Origin: Oligoflexia bacterium | GTDB lineage: Bacteria > Myxococcota_A > UBA796 > UBA2385 | Length of the DNA: 7,687 bases | Direction: 5' to 3' | NCBI GenBank assembly: GCA_013152105.1 | Contig: JAADHA010000374.1 | Span: 1 to 7,687 of the forward strand | Made by a program: the position numbers and the translations under genes | Notes under the pieces: generated by a model | The model's database searches: none | Seen by the model: only the letters and a program-made list of their open reading frames with translations | What the model was told of the DNA's origin: nothing | Shown here: piece after piece, positions 1 to 6,659 of the stretch | How the letters are laid out: each line of letters begins with the position of its first letter | How positions within the stretch are numbered: the first letter of the stretch is position 1

Positions 1-2450
1 GGGGGGTCGGCGATGTCGAGCCGGACCCTCGGGCCTACGACACGCTCACCGCAACCTTGACGCGGCTGACCGGGCTGCGCGCGGCCCAGGCCGAAGCTGC
101 GGTGCGACTGGCCGCCGAACCCGAGCAGCGACCCGTCACGGATGTCGAAGAACTCTCGGCCTTTGCAGGGCGTCTCGGCCAGGCCGCTGCTAGCGCTCTG
201 GCGGACGAGGGTCGCCAGGACCGCACGCTCTCGGACTGGGCAAGAGACCACGACCTGGCCCAGGCTGTCGCCTTGTTGACGGCCCTGGTCGACATCGCCG
301 GACACCGAGGACTGCCTGACGGGAGCGGTCTGCGCCGCCTGGAAGATGCCGCGCGACAGCTCGGGCTCGACGACCTCGTCCTCGCCGACCTGATCGCCAG
401 GAGATTCCCCCCCGAGGCGACGGTCCACAACCTGAACTCCGACCGGATCAGCGTGGGCCGAGGCTCGAACTGCGCTGTCTACCTGCCAGACCCCCAGGTC
501 GCCCCACACCACTGCGACCTGGTGCGCACCGAGAATGCCTGGCGCGTGGTGGACGCCGGCAGCGGGCGGCCCACCCTGGTCGGCGGCCGGATCGTGCTGG
601 GGGCTCCCCTCGAACCGGGCGTGCCCCTCGGGCTTGGCCCCTACACGCTGACCCTGCGCGCTGATGGGGCCGCGCTCTCGGTCTCGCCGGTGCCGCTGCG
701 ACAAGTGCTGTCGGTGCGGCAACTACAGCGAAGCATCGACGAGACGGTCCTGTTGGACGATGTCAGCTTCACCGTGGTCTCGGGCGAGCTCATCGCCGTC
801 GTGGGGCCCTCGGGCGCCGGCAAGACCACGCTGCTCAACGCCATCACCGGGATCGCCGCCGCGGACGCCGGAATCGTCGAGTTGGACGGCCAGGACTTCC
901 ACGCGATCCTGGAGCGCGACCAGACGCGCGTGGGGATGGTGCCCCAGGACGACATCGTACACCCCGAGCTGACCGTGCGGGAGTCCCTGGTCTACAGCGC
1001 CCTGCTGCGGCTTCCGGGCAACACCGACCAGACCTTGGTCGACCAAGCCGTAGAGCGCGTCCTCGGCGAACTGGACATCGAGGATATCGCCCGCTCGCGG
1101 GTCGGCGACGCCCTACGGCGCGGCATCTCCGGGGGACAGCGCAAGCGGGCCAATCTGGGCCAGGAACTCCTCACTCGCTCGACCTCGATCCTCTTCCTTG
1201 ACGAACCCACCTCGGGCCTCGACCCTCGCTCAGCCCAGGACATCGTTCGCCTGGTGCGACAGCTCGCTGACCGCGGCCGCATCGTGTTCATCGTGACCCA
1301 CGACCTCACGCCCCAGGTCATGTCCCTGGTCGACCACCTGCTGGTCCTGGTCCCAGGTGGGCGCCTGGCCTGGTTCGGGCCGCCGCGGGACGCCGCCAGC
1401 TACTTCGGTGTGCCGACCCCGGACGCCATCTTCCGCCGCATCGAGGACCGCTCTCCCCAGGACTGGGCGCAAGCGTGGCGGGACAGCCTGGAGCGGCGGC
1501 GGCGGGTCAGCTCACGCGAAGCCTACCTGGGCCTGGCTGATGACGCAGCCGAGCGCAGCGCGGCCTACAGCGTGGCCCACGGCACGGCCAAGGCTTCAGG
1601 TGCCCTCAGTCATCTGTGGACCCTGACGCGCCGCTATGCCCGCGTGAAGACACGGGACAAGACCAGCCTGTGGGTCCTCGGCGCACAGCCCCCATTCCTG
1701 GCTCTGGTGATGGCCCTGGTGTTCCCCGAACCCACCCCCGAGCTGCTGTTCATGCTGACCCTGTCCTGTCTGTGGTTCGGCATGAGCGCCGCCGTGCGCG
1801 AGCTGATCGGCGACCGGGCCGTGTGGAAACGCGAGCGGCGCATCGGGGTCGGCGTGCTGCCCTATGTCGGCAGCAAGATCGGCGTCCTCGGCCTGCTCAG
1901 CGTGATGCAGTGCAGCTTCCTGTCCACGGCCCTCTGGGGCTGGTTCGGCATGCAGGACTACGGCTTCTCGGCCCTCGCCTTGGCCGCGCTGTCTTCGCTG
2001 GTGGGGCTGTGCGGCATGGCGCTGGGGCTGTTGGTCTCGGCGATCTTCACGTCGAGCGAGGCCGCCGTCGGCAGCCTGCCCCTGCTGCTCATTCCGCAGA
2101 TCACCTTCTCGGCCCTGCTGGTCCACCTGCGCGATATGAGCCCGATCAGCCAAGCGGTGAGCTGGACCGACCCGCTGCGCTACGCCTTCGAAGCCATGCT
2201 CAAGGTCGGCGAGAAGATCGCCCGACCCACCCGCGTTCCGGGCAAGTGGGAAAGCCGCAGCTTCACCGGCCCGCTCTACGACTACGGCTTCAAGACCAGC
2301 GCGGTCGGCGATCTGGGGACCGCGATGCCCGTCCTGGTGGCGGTGCTTCTGGCTTTCACCCTGGCCTTTCTGGTGGCGACCGTGGTGGTGGTGTGGGCGC
2401 GAGGCCGGGCCCAGGTGATGCGACACACCGGCCGCAAGGTCCAGCCCTAG
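1..2450 (+). CDS. FHA-domain ABC transporter, ABCG-type ATPase fused to ABC-2 permease (5' end missing)
   Basis: Inner-membrane half-transporter with ATPase and permease in one chain; substrate unknown. Residues are counted from the TTG at 57. The frame stays open to the left edge (18 more codons from base 3, same helical character). That TTG has no Shine-Dalgarno, so I read the gene as partial. Residues 1-115 are helical and resemble a TerB-like fold only weakly (inference). An FHA domain covers about 120-200, with Gly-Arg at 134-135 and His152. The usual Ser and Asn that contact phosphothreonine are Ala149 and Arg171. The ATPase (about 215-450) is complete: Walker A GPSGAGKTT 250-258, Q-loop VPQDD, signature ISGGQRKR 357-364, Walker B with Asp382-Glu383, switch His415. 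ISGGQRKR and the ATPase-then-permease order are typical of ABCG/White proteins. About six membrane helices follow (538-558, 563-583, 605-630, 637-662, 669-690, 756-785), with a long loop before the last. Known FHA-ABC proteins such as mycobacterial Rv1747 are controlled by Ser/Thr kinases. The next gene is 185 bp downstream. Confidence 0.93.
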   Translation, partial: GVGDVEPDPRAYDTLTATLTRLTGLRAAQAEAAVRLAAEPEQRPVTDVEELSAFAGRLGQAAASALADEGRQDRTLSDWARDHDLAQAVALLTALVDIAGHRGLPDGSGLRRLEDAARQLGLDDLVLADLIARRFPPEATVHNLNSDRISVGRGSNCAVYLPDPQVAPHHCDLVRTENAWRVVDAGSGRPTLVGGRIVLGAPLEPGVPLGLGPYTLTLRADGAALSVSPVPLRQVLSVRQLQRSIDETVLLDDVSFTVVSGELIAVVGPSGAGKTTLLNAITGIAAADAGIVELDGQDFHAILERDQTRVGMVPQDDIVHPELTVRESLVYSALLRLPGNTDQTLVDQAVERVLGELDIEDIARSRVGDALRRGISGGQRKRANLGQELLTRSTSILFLDEPTSGLDPRSAQDIVRLVRQLADRGRIVFIVTHDLTPQVMSLVDHLLVLVPGGRLAWFGPPRDAASYFGVPTPDAIFRRIEDRSPQDWAQAWRDSLERRRRVSSREAYLGLADDAAERSAAYSVAHGTAKASGALSHLWTLTRRYARVKTRDKTSLWVLGAQPPFLALVMALVFPEPTPELLFMLTLSCLWFGMSAAVRELIGDRAVWKRERRIGVGVLPYVGSKIGVLGLLSVMQCSFLSTALWGWFGMQDYGFSALALAALSSLVGLCGMALGLLVSAIFTSSEAAVGSLPLLLIPQITFSALLVHLRDMSPISQAVSWTDPLRYAFEAMLKVGEKIARPTRVPGKWESRSFTGPLYDYGFKTSAVGDLGTAMPVLVAVLLAFTLAFLVATVVVVWARGRAQVMRHTGRKVQP

Positions 2451-2485
2451 CGATCCGTCGGAACAAGCGCCTGTTGCGTAGCGCG

Positions 2486-2515
2486 CCAGAGCCAGGGCCA
2501 GAGCCAGAGCCAGGG
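2486..2515. repeat. CCAGRG hexamer tract (5 units) in the gap after the ABC transporter
   Basis: Five back-to-back hexamers read CCAGAG, CCAGGG, CCAGAG, CCAGAG, CCAGGG, and run into CCCGGG at 2516-2521. The tract sits 36 bp after the transporter stop, in the 185-bp gap before yjbQ. The rest of that gap holds the hairpin at 2522-2540 and no recognised gene or clear promoter. Similar hexamers in opposite orientation (CCCTGG x3) occur inside the TPR-like gene at 3347-3364. The tract looks like an imperfect microsatellite; no function can be assigned. Confidence 0.8.
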
Positions 2516-2521
2516 CCCGGG

Positions 2522-2540
2522 CCGCCTCCAGGCGAGGCGG
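2522..2540 (+). terminator. GC-rich hairpin, possible terminator of the ABC transporter transcript
   Basis: CCGCCTC (2522-2528) and GAGGCGG (2534-2540) form a perfect 7-bp stem with the 5-nt loop CAGGC. It lies 71 bp past the transporter stop codon. Only TT follows, so it lacks the T-run of a classical intrinsic terminator. It could instead be an mRNA 3'-end stabiliser, or chance in GC-rich DNA. The symmetry is seen directly; the role is inferred. Confidence 0.35.
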
Positions 2541-2635
2541 TTATGGCTCGTGGACCCAATCGATGCCCGCATTGCCGCGGTCCTCGACCCGGGCCGCGCT
2601 ACCGCCCTGGGACCCCGGCGGGATAGTGGGCTGTC

Positions 2636-3046
2636 ATGCATCAACACGCCTTGACTCTTGGCCCCCTGCCTCGCGGACTGACCGATGTGACCCGTCCCGT
2701 GGCCAGCATCGTCGCACGTTCCGGCGTCCAGACCGGGCTGTGCCACGTCTTCATCCACCACACCTCGGCCAGCCTGGTCGTCCAGGAAAACGCCGACCAT
2801 GATGTCCAGCGCGACCTGGAAGCCTTCTTGTCCCGGCTGGTACCGGACGGCGACCCGCTCTTCCGCCACGTAGACGAGGGTCCGGACGATATGTCGGCCC
2901 ACGTCAAGGCCGCCCTGACGGCAAGCTCGCTGACCATCCCCGTCATCGCTGGGCGACTGGGGCTGGGGACCTGGCAAGGCCTGTACCTGTGGGAACATCG
3001 CGAAGCTGCGGGCTTGCGCAGGCTGACGGTGACGGTCTTAGGTTGA
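2636..3046 (+). CDS. yjbQ: UPF0047 / YjbQ family protein
   Basis: Small soluble protein of 136 residues, the normal length for the family (about 130-140). Hallmarks appear in order: HHTSASL at 41-47, the QENAD segment at 50-54, DDMSAHVKA at 84-92, and LGTWQGLYLWEHR at 110-122. The conserved His and Asp/Glu residues in these blocks are thought to form a metal-containing pocket (family knowledge). E. coli YjbQ has been reported to have weak thiamine-phosphate synthase activity, but the true role is not settled, so I do not claim one here. ATG at 2636 gives the expected N-terminus; its ribosome site is weak (GTGGG, 5 nt upstream). The gene lies 185 bp after the transporter and 61 bp before the TPR-like gene. 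An imperfect hairpin spans its stop codon. The family assignment is firm. Confidence 0.94.
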   Translation: MHQHALTLGPLPRGLTDVTRPVASIVARSGVQTGLCHVFIHHTSASLVVQENADHDVQRDLEAFLSRLVPDGDPLFRHVDEGPDDMSAHVKAALTASSLTIPVIAGRLGLGTWQGLYLWEHREAAGLRRLTVTVLG

Positions 3047-3054
3047 CCGTGACC
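3028..3054 (+). other. Imperfect hairpin spanning the yjbQ stop codon
   Basis: The 10-nt arms 3028-3037 (GGTGACGGTC) and 3045-3054 (GACCGTGACC) pair at 9 of 10 positions, with one G-G mismatch (3031/3051) and a 7-nt loop TTAGGTT. The TGA stop at 3044-3046 falls at the loop/stem border. No T-run follows, so it is a poor intrinsic terminator. It may separate or stabilise the yjbQ message, or be chance. Confidence 0.35.
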
Positions 3055-3097
3055 AGCCAGTCGGTCTCCGGGCCCACAAGTTCGGCCCCGCGACCCT

Positions 3098-3101
3098 GGA
3101 G
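3098..3101 (+). promoter_or_regulatory. Shine-Dalgarno GGAG for the TPR-like gene
   Basis: GGAG lies 6 nt before the ATG at 3108. It is the clearest ribosome site on the + strand of this window and fixes that start. No promoter is evident in the 61-bp gap, so the gene may be read through from yjbQ. Confidence 0.7.
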
Positions 3102-3107
3102 TGCGCG

Positions 3108-5267
3108 ATGACGCAATCGAAGAGCGAACCCCTGGGCATCGAGTCGAACAAGAAGCGACCGGGCTGTCTGAAGCCCGCCCTGATCGCGCTGGGTGTCTGC
3201 CTGGCCTTGGTCGCCGCCATCTACGGCGGCCTTCGCTACCAGCACCGGCAGGCTGCCAAGGCCCAGCAGGTCCGGGCGACCCAGGAATTCGCCCCGGTGT
3301 TCCAGGCGCTCGAACCACAGGGTCCGGGCCTGGGTCCCGGCTCGAACCCTGGCCCTGGCCCTGGCTACGACATCGACCAGACCATCAAGGTGATCCACGA
3401 GATCGACCTGGCGCTGGCCGAGTCGGACTCGATGGGGGACTACCTCAAGACCATGTCGCGTCACGACTACCGGAACGTGGCCCCCGCGGTGCTGGCCGCC
3501 CGCAAGGATCTGATGGGCGTGCTGTTCCAGATCTACAGCAAGCAGTCCGAGATCGAGGATCGGCAGCAGATGTGGGGGCTGACCAGCAAGCTGCTGCTGT
3601 CGACCTTGTCGGTCGTCGGGGCCGAGGGGCACGTGGGCACGCTGGGACCAACCGGATCGATCACCGTGGACAAGGAACAGGCCCAGCGCCTGTTGGACGA
3701 CCTGCAACAGACCCAGGACGCGCGGCTGAAGCTCGGTCGAGACCAACGCAAACTCCAAGGCCAGCTCATCGACAGCCTGGTCGCCTACAGCCAAGTCTAC
3801 CATCGCTATGTCGACGAGTGGGACCGGCTCTGCGTCATTCGGGACCGCGCCTACCTCGCTGCCCACAATGGCGACTGGGCCATGGCCGAGGCCGCGGCGG
3901 ACGAAGCCATCGCGATGGCCCCGGACGAACGCGAGGCTCACCTGCTCAAGGCCCTGGCCATGATCGAGGGCGGACAAAGCCAGCATCCCGAGTCTTCGGC
4001 GCAAGTCGAGCAGCTCCTTGCCCAGTACATCGACGACCACCCCGACAGCGCCGCTCCCGCCTTCCTGTTGTTGGGCGTGCTCCAGTCCAAGCAGGGACGC
4101 AAGGACGAAGCGCTCTTGAACCTCCAACAGGCCGCTGCCTACTACCCCAAGCAGGCCGACGCCCTTACGGACATGCTGGACCCCTACAAGATGCGCAGCT
4201 TCCTGCGCAAGACCCGCGAGGGCAGCTACGTCATCGAGCTGTACAAGAACACAATGCTGGGGGCGGGCTACTTCAGCCCCGACCTGCAACTGGCCCGCAA
4301 CGCGTTCGCGGCGGGTGACTTCGAGGCCGGACGGGCCAAGGTGATGGACCACTTCAGCCGCCGTCGGACCCAGCAGCAGTGGGACTTCGTGCTGTCGGAT
4401 ATCGAGTTCTGCCAGGCCCTGCTCGGCGACGACTTCCGCCGGATCTTCCCCGAAGACCACTATCTCGACCTGGTCTTGAAGCCGACCATCTTCGGCAGCA
4501 AGCTGCACGTCGGCGTGGACAATCGCAGTGATCGCACCTTGCACAATGCGACCCTGGTCCTGGCGATCCAATTCACCGATATGCACGCCGAGGACTACCA
4601 GACCTTCGTCGCCAACCAGACCCAGCCCGCCGTCCTGCCGCGCCAGGTCACAGACTATGGCGACGTGGAGATCGGCCTGGACCTGCAAGGCACCAAGAAA
4701 GAGGTCGACGACATCGTCACGCAGCGTGCGATCCTGGTGACGGACGAGGCCGTGCTCTGGGTGGACACCGATGCCTACAAGATCGCCGAGGCCAAGGAAT
4801 TTCGCCAGGGACGCAAGCCCGGCCTGGCCCGGGCCGAGGCCAGCGCTCGGGCGGCGGTGGTCAGCGGTGACAAGGCGATCAGCCCCGTGGGCCTGCTGGA
4901 CCGCATCGTGGCCGACGCGCGCAGCGGCACCACGATCCAGATCGACGACAAGAAGCTGCTCAAGGACGGGCTGATCATCACGGTCCCCAAGGAATTGGCC
5001 GTGTTGCGACCGCTGTTCCGGCTGAAGTACGGAGACCAGGTCTTCACGGCGGACCAGAACGTGATCGTCGACGACAAGATCCAGCTTCGCTTCGACAGCG
5101 TGGGCGATCTGGCCGGTGACGCTTCGGGCGACGGTGGCCAGCAGATCGGCCTGACGGTCAGCACGGTCCTGGGGGACCTGGAGTGGAGTTGGGGCCCCGA
5201 CAGTGGCCACAAGTTGCGGCTGATGAACGTCGAGGGGATCGGCGACCAAGCGCTGGGCTTGCCCTGA
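3108..5267 (+). CDS. Membrane-anchored TPR-like protein of unknown function (719 aa)
   Basis: I do not recognise this as a named family. A basic segment (KKRP at 15-18) precedes one membrane helix at about 23-42, which predicts a short cytoplasmic tail and a large periplasmic body (signal anchor; Cys31 is not in a convincing lipobox). A Gly-Pro-rich linker follows (72-86). The middle is helical: about 90-245 is charged and Gln-rich, then at least two TPR-like helical pairs occur (about 245-283, with DWAMAEAAADEAIAMAPDE, and 312-350, with GRKDEALLNLQQAAAYYP). Further helices run to about 450. Residues 465-560 are beta-rich, starting HVGVDNRSDRTLHNATL, and recall Ig-like/FxLYD-type domains with an 'N-S-D-x-x-L' strand turn (inference). 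The tail, about 600-719, is also beta-rich with no motif I know. I see no catalytic signature. The make-up suggests a scaffold or partner-binding protein at the envelope. The antisense strand is open for most of this gene, but only as a codon-bias shadow. Confidence 0.88.
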   Translation: MTQSKSEPLGIESNKKRPGCLKPALIALGVCLALVAAIYGGLRYQHRQAAKAQQVRATQEFAPVFQALEPQGPGLGPGSNPGPGPGYDIDQTIKVIHEIDLALAESDSMGDYLKTMSRHDYRNVAPAVLAARKDLMGVLFQIYSKQSEIEDRQQMWGLTSKLLLSTLSVVGAEGHVGTLGPTGSITVDKEQAQRLLDDLQQTQDARLKLGRDQRKLQGQLIDSLVAYSQVYHRYVDEWDRLCVIRDRAYLAAHNGDWAMAEAAADEAIAMAPDEREAHLLKALAMIEGGQSQHPESSAQVEQLLAQYIDDHPDSAAPAFLLLGVLQSKQGRKDEALLNLQQAAAYYPKQADALTDMLDPYKMRSFLRKTREGSYVIELYKNTMLGAGYFSPDLQLARNAFAAGDFEAGRAKVMDHFSRRRTQQQWDFVLSDIEFCQALLGDDFRRIFPEDHYLDLVLKPTIFGSKLHVGVDNRSDRTLHNATLVLAIQFTDMHAEDYQTFVANQTQPAVLPRQVTDYGDVEIGLDLQGTKKEVDDIVTQRAILVTDEAVLWVDTDAYKIAEAKEFRQGRKPGLARAEASARAAVVSGDKAISPVGLLDRIVADARSGTTIQIDDKKLLKDGLIITVPKELAVLRPLFRLKYGDQVFTADQNVIVDDKIQLRFDSVGDLAGDASGDGGQQIGLTVSTVLGDLEWSWGPDSGHKLRLMNVEGIGDQALGLP
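3347..3364. repeat. CCCTGG x3 hexamer tract inside the TPR-like gene
   Basis: Three exact CCCTGG units encode the PGPGPG part of the Gly-Pro linker (residues about 81-86) right after the membrane-proximal region. The unit is the reverse complement of the CCAGGG unit at 2486-2515. Being six bases long, gain or loss of a unit would change linker length by two residues without a frameshift. Confidence 0.75.
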
Positions 5268-5291
5268 CAAGCCTTCGTTTTGCGGTACCAT
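5264..5291 (+). promoter_or_regulatory. Candidate sigma70-type promoter for the diguanylate cyclase gene
   Basis: CTGACA at 5264-5269 (5 of 6 to TTGACA) and TACCAT at 5286-5291 (4 of 6 to TATAAT) are separated by 16 bp. The spacer is the only AT-rich patch nearby. The -35 box overlaps the stop codon of the TPR-like gene (5265-5267). A start site near 5298 would leave a leader of about 28 nt before the GTG at 5326. Prediction by eye only. Confidence 0.4.
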
Positions 5292-5325
5292 ACTCGCTGA
5301 GTCCCCCTGTCCGACCCGGCTGTGT

Positions 5326-6645
5326 GTGCACCCCGATACCGCCGCAGAACCTGACCCCGTGCTTCCCGCTGGAAGAAGCGCCGCCCCAAGTAGCGGTCAG
5401 GGCGATCCCCCTGCGACTGGTCTGGTGCGACATGCGCGCGCCGCGACCGAGGCCAGGCGGACGCGCGACATCCTGCTGATATGTGCGACAGCCTGGCTGC
5501 TGCTGGGGCTTGGGCAGGTGTTCAGCGGCCACACGGCGGTCGCGTTTCTGTCGCTGGCCTCCGCGGTGATCGTTGGGGGCTTGCTGGGCGCCGCCTGGGC
5601 TGGCGAGCCTCGACGGTCCCAGGTGGCAGCGCACACCAACTTGGGGATCAGCATCATCGCGCTGGTCGTCCTTGCGTCGATGGGCGGCGGCACAAGTTCG
5701 ATAGCCCTGTGGTTTCTGGCAGCGCTGCCGGCCCTGATCGGCTGCCAGTTCGGGGGGCGACGCGCGCTGGGTTGGCACCTGGCGGTCGTCGGCGGGATCA
5801 CGATCGTCCCGGTCCTCGATCATGCGCTCCTGACGGATCCAGAGCTGGCCCCGCTGGCCATTCAGCGCTGGGTCGCGGCATGCATGATGGCCCTGGTCCT
5901 GGTCCTGGTCAGCCTCAGCGCCCAGGCGGCGACTCGCCGGCTGGAACGTGGCTTCGCGGCGCGCAATGCCGCCTTGGGCGAGGTTCGAGACCGCCTGGCT
6001 GCCAAAGACCAGGCCCTTCGGAACGCCCTGGCCGAGGCACGCGAGCAGGCAATTCGTGATCCGCTCACCGGCATCTTCAATCGTCGGTGGTTTGACAGCG
6101 CCCTGCCGATGGAGCTGGAGCGGGCAGGGCGCGACAACACGAGCCTGGTGCTGCTGATCGTCGATGTCGATCGCTTCAAGCGCATCAACGACCACTTTGG
6201 TCATCCCACGGGTGACGCCGCGCTGCGCATGGTGTCGCGCCTGCTCGGTGAGACCTTTCGACGCACCGATATGGTCTGCCGCCTGGGTGGGGACGAGTTC
6301 GCGGTGTTGCTGCCGATGGCGTCTCCGGCCGCGGCGGTGGATGCCGTGGGGCGCTTCCAGGCCGCGCTGGCTGCGGCAAGGGTGCAGGGCGCTGAAGACG
6401 TGGAGATCACAACCAGTCTTGGCTACGCGCGCTTTGACGGGGCCCCGATCGGCCACCCGCCGCTGGGCCAAGGCGCGAACGGCGCCGCGCTCGCCGAGGG
6501 TCTGCTCCACCTTGCGGACGCCGCCATGTACGAGGCCAAGCGACGCGGTGGCGGTGTGCTGGTGACCGCGGGCGAGCTGCCCGACAGCGCGCTGGATTCC
6601 CTCACCGACGAACAGCAACTGGCGGTCATCGACGCCCTGCGCTGA
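5326..6645 (+). CDS. Membrane-bound diguanylate cyclase (six-helix sensor region plus GGDEF)
   Basis: Makes the second messenger c-di-GMP from two GTP. It has 439 residues from GTG 5326. Six hydrophobic helices span about 48-205, e.g. DILLICATAWLLLGLGQ. A charged coiled-coil linker covers about 206-243. The GGDEF domain runs about 244-415 and is intact: DPLTGIFNRR from 245, the metal-binding Asp280 in DVDRFKRIND, Asn288 and Asp297 for guanine recognition, and GGDEF at 321-325. The product-inhibition I-site RxxD is present (Arg312-Asp315, five residues before the GGDEF). Activity and feedback control are therefore expected from the sequence. The six-helix region matches no named sensor (MASE-like or 7TMR) that I can assign; the signal is unknown. 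No EAL, HD-GYP, PAS or receiver domain is present. The start is unsure: no Shine-Dalgarno precedes GTG 5326, and GTG 5425 would still keep all helices. The preceding gap holds a promoter candidate, so it is probably its own unit. Confidence 0.93.
   Translation: MHPDTAAEPDPVLPAGRSAAPSSGQGDPPATGLVRHARAATEARRTRDILLICATAWLLLGLGQVFSGHTAVAFLSLASAVIVGGLLGAAWAGEPRRSQVAAHTNLGISIIALVVLASMGGGTSSIALWFLAALPALIGCQFGGRRALGWHLAVVGGITIVPVLDHALLTDPELAPLAIQRWVAACMMALVLVLVSLSAQAATRRLERGFAARNAALGEVRDRLAAKDQALRNALAEAREQAIRDPLTGIFNRRWFDSALPMELERAGRDNTSLVLLIVDVDRFKRINDHFGHPTGDAALRMVSRLLGETFRRTDMVCRLGGDEFAVLLPMASPAAAVDAVGRFQAALAAARVQGAEDVEITTSLGYARFDGAPIGHPPLGQGANGAALAEGLLHLADAAMYEAKRRGGGVLVTAGELPDSALDSLTDEQQLAVIDALR
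5893..5910. repeat. CTGGTC x3 hexamer tract in the last membrane helix of the cyclase
   Basis: Three exact CTGGTC units encode LVLVLV in the sixth hydrophobic helix. A two-unit copy of the same hexamer occurs in the ABC transporter at 1341-1352. This may simply reflect Leu-Val codon preference (CTG, GTC), unlike the intergenic tract. Confidence 0.6.
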
Positions 6646-6659
6646 GTCGCGTGTTGGCC

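Noticed and set aside
57..59. TTG at 57 as the true start of the ABC transporter
   Set aside because: No Shine-Dalgarno precedes it, and the same frame is open with similar composition to the window edge, so the gene most likely begins upstream.
2572..2605. Promoter for yjbQ (TTGCCG ... TACCGC)
   Set aside because: The spacer would be 22 bp and the -10 match is poor; no better pair was found in the gap.
1616..2626. 336-codon + strand frame overlapping the transporter's permease part
   Set aside because: It lies out of frame with a clear six-helix permease, and its product is Arg/Pro/Gly-rich as expected from shifted GC-rich codons.
3101..4318. 405-codon + strand frame at the start of the TPR-like gene
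   Set aside because: Arg/Pro/Gly-rich shifted-frame product; the ATG at 3108 has the better-placed Shine-Dalgarno and gives a plausible membrane anchor.
2943..5291. 782-codon open frame on the - strand opposite the TPR-like gene
   Set aside because: It mirrors the + strand gene codon for codon, is low-complexity (Val/Gln/Leu/Gly/Asp-rich) and has no domain motif; the + strand frame has a ribosome site, membrane anchor and TPR-like pattern. It is a high-GC shadow.
6646..6659. Bidirectional terminator between the convergent cyclase and hydrolase genes
   Set aside because: The 14-bp gap shows no inverted repeat or T-run, so none can be claimed.
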